From JBQDBK01 sp052090825 (GTDB lineage Bacteria > Bacillota > Clostridia > Tissierellales > Peptoniphilaceae): a stretch of 64,000 nt of DNA. Numbering within the stretch: position 1 is the stretch's first letter; each line of letters starts with the position of its first letter. The DNA lies in assembly GCA_052090825.1 (NCBI GenBank), contig JBQDBK010000001.1, forward strand, positions 62,001-126,000. Reading direction: 5' to 3'. The position numbers and the translations under genes were made by a program. The notes below the pieces were generated by a model. The model saw nothing but the letters and a program-made list of their open reading frames with translations, made no database searches and had not been told where the DNA came from. Of the stretch, positions 44,235-53,106 are shown one piece after another.

Positions 44235-44597
44235 CTATTTATCTTCTTCTTCAAAAAATAAGTCTTCAAATACTTTAGACACTTTATTAAACTCATCTTC
44301 TGTCTCTATTACATTAAGTTCAACTTCTTCTTCATTTATTTCTTTATATTCATAAATAAGAACTTCTTGATCTGCAGATTCATCAGAATCAAGTAAGGCT
44401 ATATAAGTTTTTGATTCAACGTCAAATATTTCAAGTACTATACATTCCATTTCTGTATTGTCATCTAAAGTTAAGGTCATAGTTTCATATTCTTTGTATT
44501 CTTCTTCATGATTATGGTGATCATGATTATGATCATCACAACCGCATCCGCACCCACAATTGTTTAACGTTTCTTTTTCATCCTTTAAATTTGTCAT
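44235..44597 (-). CDS. DUF1292 protein with N-terminal Cys/His-rich tag
   Basis: 120 residues, very acidic. The DUF1292 domain (about 38-100: MTLTLDDNTEMECIVLEIFD ... YIALLDSDE ... VLIYEYKE) is preceded by a run of Cys-Gly and His: NCGCGCGCDDHNHDHHNHEE (about 12-31). That tag looks made to bind a metal such as Zn or Ni. DUF1292 proteins have no known function. The start has GGAGG six bases upstream; a longer frame would start inside that site. Confidence 0.8.
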   Translation of the reverse strand: MTNLKDEKETLNNCGCGCGCDDHNHDHHNHEEEYKEYETMTLTLDDNTEMECIVLEIFDVESKTYIALLDSDESADQEVLIYEYKEINEEEVELNVIETEDEFNKVSKVFEDLFFEEEDK

Positions 44598-44612
44598 AAT
44601 TACCTCCATATT

Positions 44613-46064
44613 TTATTTTAAGTTTTTTAACAGTTCTAATAAAAAGTCATAAACTCTTTTAGTCGATTTAATTTCCAAAGATTCTCCAGGTGCATGTGGC
44701 CCATGAATATTTGGACCTATTGACATCATATCAATATCTCCTATTCTTTGAGTTAATATTCCACACTCAAGTCCCGCATGTATAACTTCTAATTCCAAGT
44801 CTTTTCCATTTAATTCTTTATAAACTTTACTGGCTACATCTCTAAGTGGAGAATTTTCTTTGTACTCCCATGCTGGATAAGAACTTAAAACTTTATATTC
44901 ACCCTTACATAGGTTAGCACATATTTCATTTCTTAGAGCTATTTCTTTTCTTAAAGACTCTGAAGAAGCTCTAACTGCGGAATGAATAGTTATATTATCC
45001 TTATTAGATTCTACTACCCCAACATTAACTGAGGCACCAACTAACCCTTCAATATCATGACTCATAGATTGAATTCCATTGGGCAAAATATTAAGAATAT
45101 TAATTAAATTGTTCTTTAATTTTTCAGTAAAAGATTTATTATATTCTTCATTCACTTTTTCAAAATTTAGTCTAATATCTGGGTCAACTTTTCCAAACTC
45201 TTTAACAAAATTTCTGTTTAAAATTACAACTTCATCTTGAATATATTTTAAATCCTTAAGATTTATACCTATTATAGCTTTAGAAAATCTAGGTATAGCA
45301 TTAGGTTTTGCTCCACCTCTAATATCTATTAAGTCAAGTTTAACTTTTTCTGAAATAATTTTTAAACTTCTAGCTAATAGTTTATTGGCATTTCCAAGCC
45401 CTTTATCTATATCTTGTCCAGAATGTCCACCTTTTAATCCTGAAATGCTAAGCTCGTAAAATTCTTTATTTTTAATTTCTTTAAACTCTTTATCTAAAAT
45501 TATAATATCTCTTTCTCCAGTCGCACACCCGACACAAGCTATGCCTTCACTTTCAGAGTCTAGGTTTAATAACATTTCACTGTTCAAGAGAGTTCCATCT
45601 AAATTACTTGCTCCAGTCATACCATTTTCTTCATTTGAGGTGATTAAAGCTTCAATTGGAGGATGTTGTATTTCATTTGATTCTAATATAGCCAAAATCA
45701 TAGCTACAGCAATACCATTATCCGCTCCCAATGTCGTATGATGGGATACAATTAAATCTTTTTCAACAGAAAATTTTATAGGATCATTATCAAAATCAAA
45801 ATTATAAGATTCTTCTTTCTCGCAAACCATATCCATATGTCCTTGAATAATAAGTCCCTTAGACTTTTCAAAGCCACTTGTACCAGGTTTTTTTATTATA
45901 ATATTATTAAATTCATCTCTTACATATTCCAAATTATGTTCTTTTGCAAAATCTTCTAAATAATTAGCTATCTTGTCTTCCTTTAAAGAACATCTAGGAA
46001 TTTTAGTAATTTCTTCAAAATAATAAAATACTCTACTTGGCTCTAAATTATTTAATTTTCTCAA
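44613..46064 (-). CDS. M20C aminoacyl-histidine dipeptidase (PepD-like)
   Basis: 483 residues. Co-catalytic metal site: IIQGHMDMVCE (His/Asp near 81), TTLGADNGIAVAM (bridging Asp near 118), SNEENGMTGASNL (catalytic Glu and ligand near 148), GLKGGHSGQDI in the dimerisation lid and GPNIHGPHAPGE at the end. It splits Xaa-His and other dipeptides in the cytosol, consistent with peptide fermentation. First gene of the leftward group; a TATAAT is at 46093-46088. Confidence 0.93.
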   Translation of the reverse strand: MRKLNNLEPSRVFYYFEEITKIPRCSLKEDKIANYLEDFAKEHNLEYVRDEFNNIIIKKPGTSGFEKSKGLIIQGHMDMVCEKEESYNFDFDNDPIKFSVEKDLIVSHHTTLGADNGIAVAMILAILESNEIQHPPIEALITSNEENGMTGASNLDGTLLNSEMLLNLDSESEGIACVGCATGERDIIILDKEFKEIKNKEFYELSISGLKGGHSGQDIDKGLGNANKLLARSLKIISEKVKLDLIDIRGGAKPNAIPRFSKAIIGINLKDLKYIQDEVVILNRNFVKEFGKVDPDIRLNFEKVNEEYNKSFTEKLKNNLINILNILPNGIQSMSHDIEGLVGASVNVGVVESNKDNITIHSAVRASSESLRKEIALRNEICANLCKGEYKVLSSYPAWEYKENSPLRDVASKVYKELNGKDLELEVIHAGLECGILTQRIGDIDMMSIGPNIHGPHAPGESLEIKSTKRVYDFLLELLKNLK

Positions 46065-46240
46065 ATTTATCCTCCTTTATTATCTTTATTATACTCTAAA
46101 ATAATAATTTTTCATTATAAATTTAAATTAAATCAAGTATAAACTAAATAAATTTTTGTACCCCAATTAAATTAATAAATAAATTTTTTATATAATCTTA
46201 CATTTTTATTTTTACAGTTAAAGCTTCCTTTGTCAAATAT

Positions 46241-47584
46241 CTATATTATTTCAAGTCTATCCTTTACAACTCTATATACATAATTTATATCTGATTTCCT
46301 CTCCTCAGTTTCAACTAAAATTTCTTCAAAAGCTAAATCAATTTCTGTAATAGCATCCACTGCTATGAAGCTAAGAGAATAATTCTTTTTAAACTTCTCA
46401 GCTATTATTTTTAAAATTGAATCTTCAAATCTTTCCATTTCTTCAGTAGCAAATTTAAAAGTTTCAAAGTTTTTTAAAAATGCAAAAGAGTATTTTGCTC
46501 TTATAAAGTTTAAAAGATCTTCTAAGGACTCTTCAAAACTATTTCCTTCAATTTGATTTATTATCTTTAAAATTAAATTCCAATGAAAATCTCTATTTAA
46601 AATACTTATAATACTATTTGCTAAAGATTCAGTAAAATCATCTACAAAAATCATATGTTTATTTAAAACTAGTCTATCTTGTAAATTAATTTCTTTATAA
46701 TTTATTTCATTTATTTTGTTTATTAATGTAACAAAATTTTCACCATAAGACAACTCTTTATCTTTTGCTGCCTTAAGTTGTAAAAATTCAACAATTATAT
46801 CAGTTGAATTTTTAAAATTAAAAACAAATCCAAAATCTTCTTTAACCTTTTGACTAAATACATCATGTAGTATTTTTGAAAGTAAATAATTTAACTGTGA
46901 ATTAGCTGAAACCACAGCACTAGCATCTAAGCTTGATACATGGTCATATAATATCATAAGTTGTCTATCAACCATGTACAATGAACCTTTTATAGAAGCC
47001 ATTATATCTTTAAAAAAACCCTCATTAATCATATAATTATAATTTTTATACAAAATTTTATGGTCTATTTCTCCCCAAAATACATTAACCATAGATTTGA
47101 TTTGTAGTTCAAAATTAAATCTATTTTTACCATATTCATAACACCCATCTATTTTATATATTTCAAAACCATTCTTTTGAATCTGAGGTTGTTTGTCTGA
47201 AAGCTTAAGTTTCATTGGCGAAGTTTCTTCTATTTTATAAAATCCATCACCTACAAAAAACCTAAATTTTTCTTTTATTTTTTTAAATACTAGTTCTTCC
47301 TCTTTTAAAAACCTACACTCTATTCTAATACCTATTAAATCAGACAAGTTTAATATCATTTGATCAACAGTACTATATTCTAAATAAAAATTATTTTTTA
47401 TTATTTTTTCTCTTAAAGAATTTTTAGATTTTATCCTATATGTAATATTTAAAAAGTTATCATCTTGATATAATTCATCTTTTAAAATATCAGTAGTTTT
47501 TTTTGAAATCTTTTCTAAAATATCATTATAATTGTTTAATAATTCTATACTTTCATCTATAAATTTAAAAAGATCTGTTTTCAT
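46241..47584 (-). CDS. RelA/SpoT-domain protein, variant synthetase with long C-terminus
   Basis: 447 residues. A RelA/SpoT nucleotidyltransferase domain spans about residues 15-190: YRIKSKNSLREKIIKN (ATP side), LSDLIGIRIECRF and FELQIKSMVNVFWGEIDHK. However, the guanosine-stacking motif normally read as NGYxSxH is NGFEIYKI, so the usual Tyr and His are absent. A long alpha-helical C-terminal region (about 200-445) matches no known module; no HD, TGS or ACT domain is present. Alarmone synthesis is therefore uncertain. The start is the ATG after GGAGGAAGAA. Confidence 0.72.
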   Translation of the reverse strand: MKTDLFKFIDESIELLNNYNDILEKISKKTTDILKDELYQDDNFLNITYRIKSKNSLREKIIKNNFYLEYSTVDQMILNLSDLIGIRIECRFLKEEELVFKKIKEKFRFFVGDGFYKIEETSPMKLKLSDKQPQIQKNGFEIYKIDGCYEYGKNRFNFELQIKSMVNVFWGEIDHKILYKNYNYMINEGFFKDIMASIKGSLYMVDRQLMILYDHVSSLDASAVVSANSQLNYLLSKILHDVFSQKVKEDFGFVFNFKNSTDIIVEFLQLKAAKDKELSYGENFVTLINKINEINYKEINLQDRLVLNKHMIFVDDFTESLANSIISILNRDFHWNLILKIINQIEGNSFEESLEDLLNFIRAKYSFAFLKNFETFKFATEEMERFEDSILKIIAEKFKKNYSLSFIAVDAITEIDLAFEEILVETEERKSDINYVYRVVKDRLEII

Positions 47585-47648
47585 TTCTTCCTCCATAATC
47601 TTTTGTTACTTTAATTATACCCTTAAGGAAAAAATATTTCATTATTAT

Positions 47649-47678
47649 ATAAAAAAAACCGGAATTATTTTTCCGGTT
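47649..47678 (-). terminator. terminator of the parvulin gene
   Basis: 8-bp arms AACCGGAA/TTCCGGTT (47657-47664 and 47671-47678) followed on the minus strand by eight T. The gene's stop codon falls in the loop. Confidence 0.92.
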
Positions 47679-48426
47679 CTAAATTTACAACTTCTATATT
47701 GTGTTTTTGACTTAGTTCTTTTATTTTTTCTGAATAAACTTCCTGCTCTTTAAACCTTTTAGCTTGACCATAAACTTGATCTTTAACATCTTCTAAAGAA
47801 TTTCTTTTTTCAGGATAAATTTCTTCTAGCTTTATTATATGATATCCAAATTGAGTTTCTACAGGTTTTGAAATTTCTCCTTTTTCCATCTCAAAAACAA
47901 CTTCATCAAATTCTTTTACCATTTGTCCTTGTCCGAATTTCCCAAGATTTCCACCATTCTCTTTAGAAGGACAATTAGAAAATTTTTTAGCTAACATTGA
48001 AAAATTCTCACCTGATTTTATCTTTTCATAAATCTCATCAGCTTTTTCTTTATCGTCTACTAGAATATGAGAAGCCTCAACTTGCTTTTTACTATCAAAT
48101 TCTTCCGAATGTTCATTATAAAAATTTGAAACTTCTTCTTCTGTAGGTACAGCATCTTTTAAAAGTTTCCCTATAGCATAAGTTTTTAAAAGGGAATTCT
48201 CTGTTTTTTCTAATGCTTTTTTAAAATCTTCTTCTTTATCCAATCCCTTTTCTTTAGCTTCTATAAATAAAAGTTGTTGGTATATTAATTCATCTACAAC
48301 TTGCTTAAAATTATCTTTAGAAGATAAATATTGTCTCATTTGGGGATTTAAAGCTTCCAGGAAAAAAGCATAATCTTCCATGGTTATTTCATAATCATCT
48401 ACTTTTGCTAAAACTTTATTTTCCAT
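47665..48426 (-). CDS. parvulin-type peptidylprolyl isomerase, cytosolic
   Basis: 253 residues. An N-terminal SurA_N/PrsA-like helical domain (1-105) is followed by one PpiC domain (about 112-205: VEASHILVDDKEKADEIY, FSMLAKKFSNCPSKENGGNLG, FGYHIIKLEE). There is no signal peptide or lipobox, so unlike PrsA it should act in the cytosol as a folding helper. The start ATG lies six bases after GAGGAG; an earlier ATG directly abuts that site. Confidence 0.9.
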   Translation of the reverse strand: MENKVLAKVDDYEITMEDYAFFLEALNPQMRQYLSSKDNFKQVVDELIYQQLLFIEAKEKGLDKEEDFKKALEKTENSLLKTYAIGKLLKDAVPTEEEVSNFYNEHSEEFDSKKQVEASHILVDDKEKADEIYEKIKSGENFSMLAKKFSNCPSKENGGNLGKFGQGQMVKEFDEVVFEMEKGEISKPVETQFGYHIIKLEEIYPEKRNSLEDVKDQVYGQAKRFKEQEVYSEKIKELSQKHNIEVVNLEPEK

Positions 48427-48455
48427 AAACATCTCCTCATAATATTATATAAATA

Positions 48456-48481
48456 AAAAACAGCTTATATAAGCTGTTTTT
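48456..48481 (-). terminator. terminator of the cold shock gene
   Basis: 26-base perfect palindrome with A- and T-runs at the ends, three bases past the csp stop. Confidence 0.88.
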
Positions 48482-48483
48482 AA

Positions 48484-48681
48484 TTATAAAGTTGTTATAT
48501 TTTCAGCTTGTGGTCCTTTTTCTTTTTCTACAACATCAAATTCAACTTCTTGACCTTCTTCTAAAGTTTTAAAGCCCTCTTTTTGAATTTGTGAAAAATG
48601 TGCAAACACATCTGTTCCATCTTCAGCTGTTATAAAACCAAAACCTTTTTCTCCATTAAACCATTTAACTTTACCTTTCAT
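48484..48681 (-). CDS. cold shock protein (CspA family)
   Basis: 65 residues, a single CSD: MKGKVKWFNGEKGFGFITAE with RNP1 GFGFI and RNP2-like DVFAHFS. It is an RNA chaperone that melts mRNA structure. Its promoter lies about 130 bases upstream, leaving a long 5' leader (about 48682-48806), as in other cold-shock mRNAs where the leader folds with temperature. Confidence 0.95.
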   Translation of the reverse strand: MKGKVKWFNGEKGFGFITAEDGTDVFAHFSQIQKEGFKTLEEGQEVEFDVVEKEKGPQAENITTL

Positions 48682-48812
48682 ATTAGTACCTCCTAAAATT
48701 ACTTCATTCCTTTGATTCTTTGTTAATGTAGAGACGCTAATTAATCTTGTTAAAAGTTAAATTGTTCTTCATACATTTTATTTCCAAATTCATAAAGTTT
48801 TAATTCTCATAA

Positions 48813-48841
48813 AGTATATCACTTAAATATAAAAAAATCAA
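48813..48841 (-). promoter_or_regulatory. csp promoter, long leader
   Basis: Minus strand TTGATT (48841-48836), 17-base spacer, TATACT (48818-48813). The -35 touches the stop codon of the upstream thioesterase gene. Confidence 0.75.
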
Positions 48842-49566
48842 GCAATTTCAGAAAAATTAATCTTTGCATAGGCATGTACTACATTTGATGCAAACTCAAT
48901 ATAAGTTTTATCTAATGATTTATATATACTTATAGAATTTTTATTAGTAATCTCTTTACTATATGTTAATTCTAATTCCATAATATAGTTTTTTTTCAAA
49001 AATTCACTATCAATAGAATCATAAATCCATCTTAAATATACAGAGTTATTAACATGTTTATTTTTATCTATGTCTGTATTATTTATATTATATTCTTTAA
49101 TTTTATAAACTTCTTTTATTCTTTCAAGTCTTTTTTTTCTATCAAAATTTATTTTTTCATTGATTAAATAATCTTTTTTAACTTCATCAGGTATTCTTAT
49201 TGCTCTATGCTTATTTATATCTACTATTAAAAATACTCCACTAGCCACGGCAAGTACTTGACCTCTATCAGATACTATTTCAAATTCTCTAAAAGCCCTT
49301 ATTTTATCAAATCCGCTTGCCCAAGTTTTTATTATAATCTTTTCTTTAAGATTTATTGCCCTATATAATTTTATTTTCCAATTATATACCATCCATGAAT
49401 AGTCATTGCTTTCCATAAATTTATTTGAATTTATATGATTATAGCGCTCCTCATTTGAAGTCTCGATCATTAAATTAACTAATATATCTATTCTTAATCT
49501 ATTATTTTTGCAATAAAAATCATAAATTTCATATTGTTTACTAAACAAAAAATCATCTACTTTCAA
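48838..49566 (-). CDS. acyl-ACP thioesterase
   Basis: 242 residues of the bacterial FatA/FatB-like family: two hotdog domains. The first holds NEERYNHINSNKF and WMVYNWKIKLYRA; the second holds the catalytic Asp-Asn-His set in NTDIDKNKHVNNSVYLRWIYD (D, N and H near 166-170). It releases free fatty acids from acyl-ACP. It stands alone, facing away from glmS, with about 230 bases between them. Confidence 0.87.
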   Translation of the reverse strand: MKVDDFLFSKQYEIYDFYCKNNRLRIDILVNLMIETSNEERYNHINSNKFMESNDYSWMVYNWKIKLYRAINLKEKIIIKTWASGFDKIRAFREFEIVSDRGQVLAVASGVFLIVDINKHRAIRIPDEVKKDYLINEKINFDRKKRLERIKEVYKIKEYNINNTDIDKNKHVNNSVYLRWIYDSIDSEFLKKNYIMELELTYSKEITNKNSISIYKSLDKTYIEFASNVVHAYAKINFSEIA

Positions 49567-49602
49567 ATTTAATAAAATTATTTTATCATAAATTCCCTGA
49601 AG

Positions 49603-49631
49603 TTTACACTAAATTCCTAATATGTTATAAT
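49603..49631 (+). promoter_or_regulatory. glmS promoter
   Basis: TTTACA at 49603-49608, 17-base spacer, TATAAT at 49626-49631. Transcription should start near 49638, shortly before the ribozyme. Confidence 0.85.
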
Positions 49632-49649
49632 TTTCAAGAGATAAAAATA

Positions 49650-49790
49650 TAAATAAGCGCCTGATCCCCTTGGGAAGACGAGGAGTAGAGTTATCGAATT
49701 TTCGGCGGATGCTCTAAAGGTATCACAGCCTAAGTACTTTATAAAAAATAAGAGTAATCTTGTAACAAATAAAGTTCAGTGAATCTCTAA
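49650..49790 (+). ncRNA. glmS ribozyme/riboswitch
   Basis: The conserved core is present in order: AAGCGCC (49655-49661) at the cleavage site, GACGAGG (near 49678-49684), then TTATCGAATTTTCGGCGGATG (read as TTATCGAA and TTCGGCGGATG, near 49692-49712), flanked by AGAG/CTCT for P2.1, and GGTATCACAGCC for P3. Self-cleavage is expected between A49656 and G49657. Glucosamine-6-phosphate is the cofactor; cleavage leads to mRNA decay and lowers GlmS. The downstream P4 part (to about 49790) is AT-rich and less certain. It lies directly ahead of glmS. Confidence 0.95.
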
Positions 49791-49810
49791 TAAATTATTT
49801 GGAGGTAATT

Positions 49811-51637
49811 ATGTGTGGAATTGTAGGATACTGTGGTAAAAAAAATGCAAGTGAAATTTTATTAGATGGTTTGAAACAGTTGGAATATAGAGGCTATGAC
49901 TCTTCAGGAATATCTGTTCTAGATGAAAATAAAATTAATACCGTTAAAAAAGTTGGTAAACTTAGTAATCTGTCAAATTATTTTAAAGAAAATACCTTTA
50001 AAGGAAATGTAGGGATTGGTCATACTCGTTGGGCAACTCATGGTATACCAAATGAAACTAATGCTCATCCTCACTTAAATGAGAAAGAAAATATTTCAAT
50101 AGTTCATAATGGTATAATTGAAAATTATATTGAATTAAAGGAAGAACTTTTAAGTATAGGATATTCTTTTAAATCTGAAACCGACTCTGAAGTTATAGCT
50201 CACTTAGTTGATTTCTATTATAAGGATAGTCTATTAGAGGCAGTTTCAAAAGCCTCTAATAGGCTTGAAGGCTCCTATGCCTTAGAAGTAATATCTTTAA
50301 CTGAACCTAGTAAGTTGATAGCTGTAAGACATGAATCTCCCCTTATTTTTGCCATATCAGATGATGGATATTTCATATCTTCTGATGTTTCTTCTATTAT
50401 TAAACATACTAGAAATGTAATATATCTTGATAATGATGAAATTGTATCTATCGATTTAAATCAAGGTTATAACATATATAATAAAAATTTAGATGAAATA
50501 AAAAAAGATACTGTTAAAATTCAATGGGACATAGAAGCAGCTTCTAAAGAAGGTTATGACCATTTTATGTTAAAAGAAATTTATGAACAACCAAAGGTTG
50601 TTAAAGAAATAATCGATCGAAGGATTAAAGGTAATAAATTAAATCTTTTAGATTCAACTTTTTCAAAAAATGAAATAGAAAATTTTAATAAAATTTATAT
50701 TGTAGCATGTGGAACTGCGTTTCATGCTGGAGAAATAGGTAAATTTGCTATACAAAAATTTGCTAAAATCCCTGTTATAACTGATATCGCATCTGAATTT
50801 AGGTATAATGATAAATTTATTGATGATAAAACTCTTATAATAGTTGTATCCCAATCTGGAGAAACAGCAGATACCTTATCATCTTTACGAGAAGCTAAAA
50901 AGCTAGGAGCAACAAGCTTAGCTATTACCAATGTAGTTGGGTCTTCCATTGCTAGAGAAGCAGATAAAATCATGTATTGTCAATGCGGCCCAGAAATATC
51001 TGTTGCATCAACTAAAGCTTACACAGCTCAATTAATTGCACTTATACTTTTAGCTCTTGATTTTGCAATTAAGCTTAATAAAATTGATAGAATTGAATTA
51101 AATAATATTTTTAGTGAACTTAATAATTTACCTCAATTAATGGAAAATGTCTTATCAAAAAAAGATACTTTTAAAGATATTGCAAATAAATTAAAAGATT
51201 CTAATTCAATTTTCTATACAGGTCGAGGCTTAGACTTTATTAATTCTAAGGAGGGAGCTTTGAAAATAAAAGAAATATCATATATTCACACTGAAGCTTT
51301 TGCTGCTGGAGAATTAAAACATGGTTCTATAGCTTTAATCGAAGAAGGAAGTAAAGTTATTGCAACGGCAACTCAATCTAATATAATAGATAAAACAGCT
51401 TCTAATGTACAAGAATTAACTGCTCGAAAAGCCTGTGTTTACACTATTACTAATACAGAAAACGATATTTTTAATAATCATTCAGAAAAAGTAATAATGA
51501 TTCCTAAAACATCTGATATATTAAGTCCAATCTTGTCTGTCATCCCTGTTCAACTAATTGCTTATTACACAGCACTTGCAAAGGGAAAAGACGTAGATAA
51601 GCCTAGAAACTTAGCAAAAAGTGTTACTGTAGAGTAA
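49811..51637 (+). CDS. glmS: glutamine--fructose-6-phosphate aminotransferase (isomerizing)
   Basis: 608 residues. It must begin MCGIVGYCG because Cys2 is the glutaminase nucleophile after Met removal; a TTG-initiated frame four codons earlier overlaps the GGAGGT site. The N-terminal glutaminase (GHTRWATHG, NGIIENY) is followed by two SIS domains (VACGTAFHAGE, SQSGETADT, STKAYTAQ) and the closing DKPRNLAKSVTVE. It makes glucosamine-6-phosphate for cell wall synthesis and is controlled by the ribozyme ahead of it. Confidence 0.97.
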   Translation: MCGIVGYCGKKNASEILLDGLKQLEYRGYDSSGISVLDENKINTVKKVGKLSNLSNYFKENTFKGNVGIGHTRWATHGIPNETNAHPHLNEKENISIVHNGIIENYIELKEELLSIGYSFKSETDSEVIAHLVDFYYKDSLLEAVSKASNRLEGSYALEVISLTEPSKLIAVRHESPLIFAISDDGYFISSDVSSIIKHTRNVIYLDNDEIVSIDLNQGYNIYNKNLDEIKKDTVKIQWDIEAASKEGYDHFMLKEIYEQPKVVKEIIDRRIKGNKLNLLDSTFSKNEIENFNKIYIVACGTAFHAGEIGKFAIQKFAKIPVITDIASEFRYNDKFIDDKTLIIVVSQSGETADTLSSLREAKKLGATSLAITNVVGSSIAREADKIMYCQCGPEISVASTKAYTAQLIALILLALDFAIKLNKIDRIELNNIFSELNNLPQLMENVLSKKDTFKDIANKLKDSNSIFYTGRGLDFINSKEGALKIKEISYIHTEAFAAGELKHGSIALIEEGSKVIATATQSNIIDKTASNVQELTARKACVYTITNTENDIFNNHSEKVIMIPKTSDILSPILSVIPVQLIAYYTALAKGKDVDKPRNLAKSVTVE

Positions 51638-51696
51638 AATTTAATTTTAGTATATTTATACTAGCTTTAATCTATAATAGAAAAAATATTATGAGC

Positions 51697-51769
51697 AAAT
51701 TTAAAATAAAAAGTTTCCATCTATATTCGATTATAAAACTTATAGATAGAAACTTTTTATTTTAAATTT
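51697..51769. terminator. bidirectional terminator after glmS
   Basis: About 28 bp of stem with one mismatch (51697-51725 with 51741-51769), a 15-base loop and T-rich ends; it separates glmS from the facing membrane gene, whose stop is three bases away. Confidence 0.9.
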
Positions 51770-51771
51770 TT

Positions 51772-52782
51772 TTAATTTACTTTATAAGAAGTATTCTTAA
51801 ATCTAATTATAAGTGCAACAATTGCTCCTCCTATAGTTGGTATTAAAAAATTTGCAAATCTATATAATAGCATACCAGAAATGGCAATATTTCCATTTAA
51901 CAAATTTGAGAAAATAAGACTAAATACAAACTCTGTAGAACCCATTCCTCCAGGAGCTGGAATAACACTCGAAAGAAGTATTATAAGTGATGTGACTGAA
52001 ATATAATCAAGGAGTGAAAAATTTGCATCTTTGTAAAAAATTATAAATGAAATTATGTACCAAAAAAGGTATTTAGTAAAATTGAAAAATAAAATTTTCA
52101 GAACAATAGCCTTGTCTTTAAATATATTCATTGTTATAAATTCGATTTCAGAAAATAAATCTTCAAGCTTAATTCTTAATTTATAAAATTTTTCTTTTTT
52201 ATCTAAGTTAAAAAGTTTAAGAATCAAACTATGAAACTTTTTAGAAATGCATAAGAATACAAATGAAATGACTATTAATAATCCAAGAATCATTCCTATA
52301 AATAAATATTTCTTATATTCTAAAAAGTATCCGTTTATAAAATTATAGTTTAAAAAATATAAAATTATAGCCCAAAAAACCATCGCTATTTTTTGTCCCA
52401 TATAATTTATTATTGATATTGAAAATCCATATGAAACGTCAAATCCAATCTTCTTAAAAAAATATATAATTGAAAGATATGTACCCGATCCAAAGGTTAC
52501 TACTCTATAAAAAGCGCTGTATAAAGAGCATGCAAAAGTATCTACTATAGAAATTTCCTTGAGATTATTTTCTACTATTGCTTTTAGGCTCAAACCATCA
52601 AAAAATTGGTATAGTAATCCGCATAAGGATATTAAAAGTAATGTCTTAATACTAGTATTTTTTATTTCTTTAATTATTGGAGGTACTTGATTTTTAAATA
52701 TATATATAACAATACCTACTATAGTAAGTAAAAAAATAAACTTAAAAATATTTTTATAATTATTTTTTTTCAATCTATTCAC
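51772..52782 (-). CDS. flippase-like membrane protein (LPG synthase TM / UPF0104 family)
   Basis: 336 residues with about eight to nine membrane segments. The conserved features of the MprF-type flippase domain are visible: SLKAIVENN, the FGSGTYLSIIYFFKKIG stretch and SSVIPAPGGMGSTEFVF. There is no LPG synthase domain, so it may flip a lipid or glycolipid rather than make lysyl-PG. It stands alone, next to the mobile-element region. Confidence 0.82.
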   Translation of the reverse strand: MNRLKKNNYKNIFKFIFLLTIVGIVIYIFKNQVPPIIKEIKNTSIKTLLLISLCGLLYQFFDGLSLKAIVENNLKEISIVDTFACSLYSAFYRVVTFGSGTYLSIIYFFKKIGFDVSYGFSISIINYMGQKIAMVFWAIILYFLNYNFINGYFLEYKKYLFIGMILGLLIVISFVFLCISKKFHSLILKLFNLDKKEKFYKLRIKLEDLFSEIEFITMNIFKDKAIVLKILFFNFTKYLFWYIISFIIFYKDANFSLLDYISVTSLIILLSSVIPAPGGMGSTEFVFSLIFSNLLNGNIAISGMLLYRFANFLIPTIGGAIVALIIRFKNTSYKVN

Positions 52783-53105
52783 CTTGTACTATCAAGTTAA
52801 AATTAAAATTTTGATAAACCTCATTATTTAGTCTCACATTCTAATTATTCTATATAAAATACTAACTTTCTAAATACTCAAACAATTTATATAAAAAGTA
52901 AATTAATAAATTTGAATTTGCTTAAAATTTTAGAAAATAAAAATATTAATATAATTGTTTATTCTAAACAAATTAATTTTAATTATAAAATCTTGTATAA
53001 GAAAATATAAATCAAACTTTATAATTATATAATACTATTATGCTAAGAATAATAAACTTTTTCAATAGACAATACATTATTATTGTAATATAAACTTATA
53101 TTAAC
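52783..53105. other. AT-rich intergenic stretch, nothing recognised
   Basis: No frame, hairpin or repeat of note. It would hold the promoter of the flippase-like gene and the left flank of IS remnant copy 1. Confidence 0.5.
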
Positions 53106-53106
53106 A

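Noticed and set aside
48682..48806. csp leader considered as a known riboswitch
   Set aside because: No recognisable aptamer core; a long leader alone is typical of cold-shock genes.
50663..50973. Minus-strand frames inside glmS (63 and 83 residues)
   Set aside because: Shadows of the SIS domain coding sequence.
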